From: Tridacna crocea
Taxonomy: Eukaryota; Mollusca; Bivalvia; Cardiida; Cardiidae
Direction of reading: 5' to 3'
Assembly: GCA_943736015.1 (NCBI GenBank)
Contig: OX031071.1
Location: 31,590,619-31,654,618 of the forward strand
Length of the DNA: 64,000 nucleotides
Shown here piece after piece: positions 63,356-64,000 of the stretch. The notes below the pieces were generated by a model, which made no database searches, was not told the DNA's origin, and saw only the letters and a list, made by a program, of their open reading frames with translations. Positions within the stretch are counted from its first letter, which is position 1. Each line of letters starts with the position of its first letter. The translations under genes were made by a program, and so were the position numbers.

Positions 63356-64000
63356 GCCTTGGTCACACCAAGGTTACGGACGAGTACCGGATAAAAATAA
63401 TTTTATCCGTTTGTGTCCGTTCTTATCCGTTTTATGTCCGTTTGTTATCCGATGAATCCACTACTTTTCCAGCGAGGTCCGGTGATGTCCGTTCCGTCCT
63501 GTGGGAAGTTTTGAGAATGTTCAAAATTTCCACCAGACAAAATGGACAGAGATGTGCAAATTACATACTTTGGGTGCATCTGACTATTTATAGCCTCAGT
63601 ATGTCACGTGACCGATACGTTCCTTGTATGTTGGTGCTTGGTATGTTTCCGTTCAACATATGTTGGAAGAACGTTTTGTCCTGTTCTTATGCATTGCACT
63701 TCTGTTTTATCCAATACAAGTCCGTTTCTCGTACGGTGATATCCTTTAATGGACCCGTTTGTTATCCAAAACATACCCAGTAAACATCCGTTTTTTTCAT
63801 TACATGTGCTGTACTCGTGCGGACATTGTGTGGCTTCTTCAGTCCAAATACCGATCACGTGAGCCTCGAGTGGCAGAGGAGATGAATTTTGTCATCAGAT
63901 AACCCAAATTCTGCATATTTCTGTCTGTTCTTCCTCTGTTACATATCCGTTAGCGGGCCTGACCTAGCCTTTAAACTGCTATACATATGAAACGAAAATG
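63356..64000. other. Possible element edge, running off the window
   Basis: CCTTGGTCACACCAAGG (63358-63374) is a perfect hairpin. It is followed by repeated 'tccgttttatgtccgttt' phrases (63405-63445) and again 'acccgtttgttatcc' at 63752. It looks like one end of another repeat-rich element. The 146-codon ORF at 63343-63783 shows no recognisable domain. Confidence 0.4.

Noticed and set aside
63343..63783. 146-codon ORF as a possible gene
   Set aside because: It starts in the end of a TH-MITE and runs through repeated 'tccgttt' phrases; no domain.

Overview
This is a low-GC, repeat-dominated stretch of animal genome, most likely a bivalve mollusc. The reasons are an intron-containing gene with animal-type exon structure, an intronless RING-less B-box/beta-propeller TRIM-like gene of the kind expanded in bivalves, several tRNA-derived SINE families, and dispersed elements built on internal arrays of about 140-175 bp with a small terminal hairpin, recalling bivalve pearl/HINE-type Helitron-associated repeats. 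The species cannot be named from sequence alone.

Genes. Only two genes can be supported. (1) On the minus strand, 19358 down to about 6519, lies the methyltransferase N6AMT1 (HEMK2). Five exons (125, 87, 91, 84 and 130 bp) join in frame with canonical GT/AG sites and encode 172 residues, including the SAM-binding glycine motif and the NPPY catalytic motif. A plausible last exon sits at 6519-6605; one short exon before it was not found. No long ORF marks this gene. (2) On the plus strand, 44552-46306 is an intact 584-residue protein with two B-boxes, a coiled coil and a C-terminal propeller-like region. A decayed Mutator-like transposase lies at 2105-2916 (minus).

Mobile DNA, region by region. 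One MITE family (called TH-MITE here: TTAA target, about 230 bp, central 66-bp hairpin) has about 55 full or partial copies throughout, many in N6AMT1 introns. Several copies have matching empty sites inside the window, which fix the target as TTAA. From 16 to 38 kb is a cluster of foldback elements. Their inverted repeats are themselves tandem arrays of short units (a different unit in each element), and they are flanked by 8-10 bp direct repeats: 16208-17181, about 19629-20235, 24126-26342, 26394-28662, an 8.8-kb element at 29270-38108, and 37425-37747 nested in the last. From 47 to 61 kb are long elements with internal tandem arrays, ending in a short perfect hairpin followed by a CTTGTT-like motif. 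SINEs (four tRNA-derived families and one 5S-rRNA-derived sequence) are scattered and often split by later insertions.

How it fits together. The two genes are unrelated. The main story is layered transposition: a host duplication at 23.4/23.8 kb keeps one clean copy while the other has taken in a SINE, a foldback inside that SINE, and a second foldback beside it. The foldback cluster, with 9-bp target duplications and a Mutator-like relic in the same window, resembles Drosophila FB/NOF architecture and is the best candidate here for an undescribed system.
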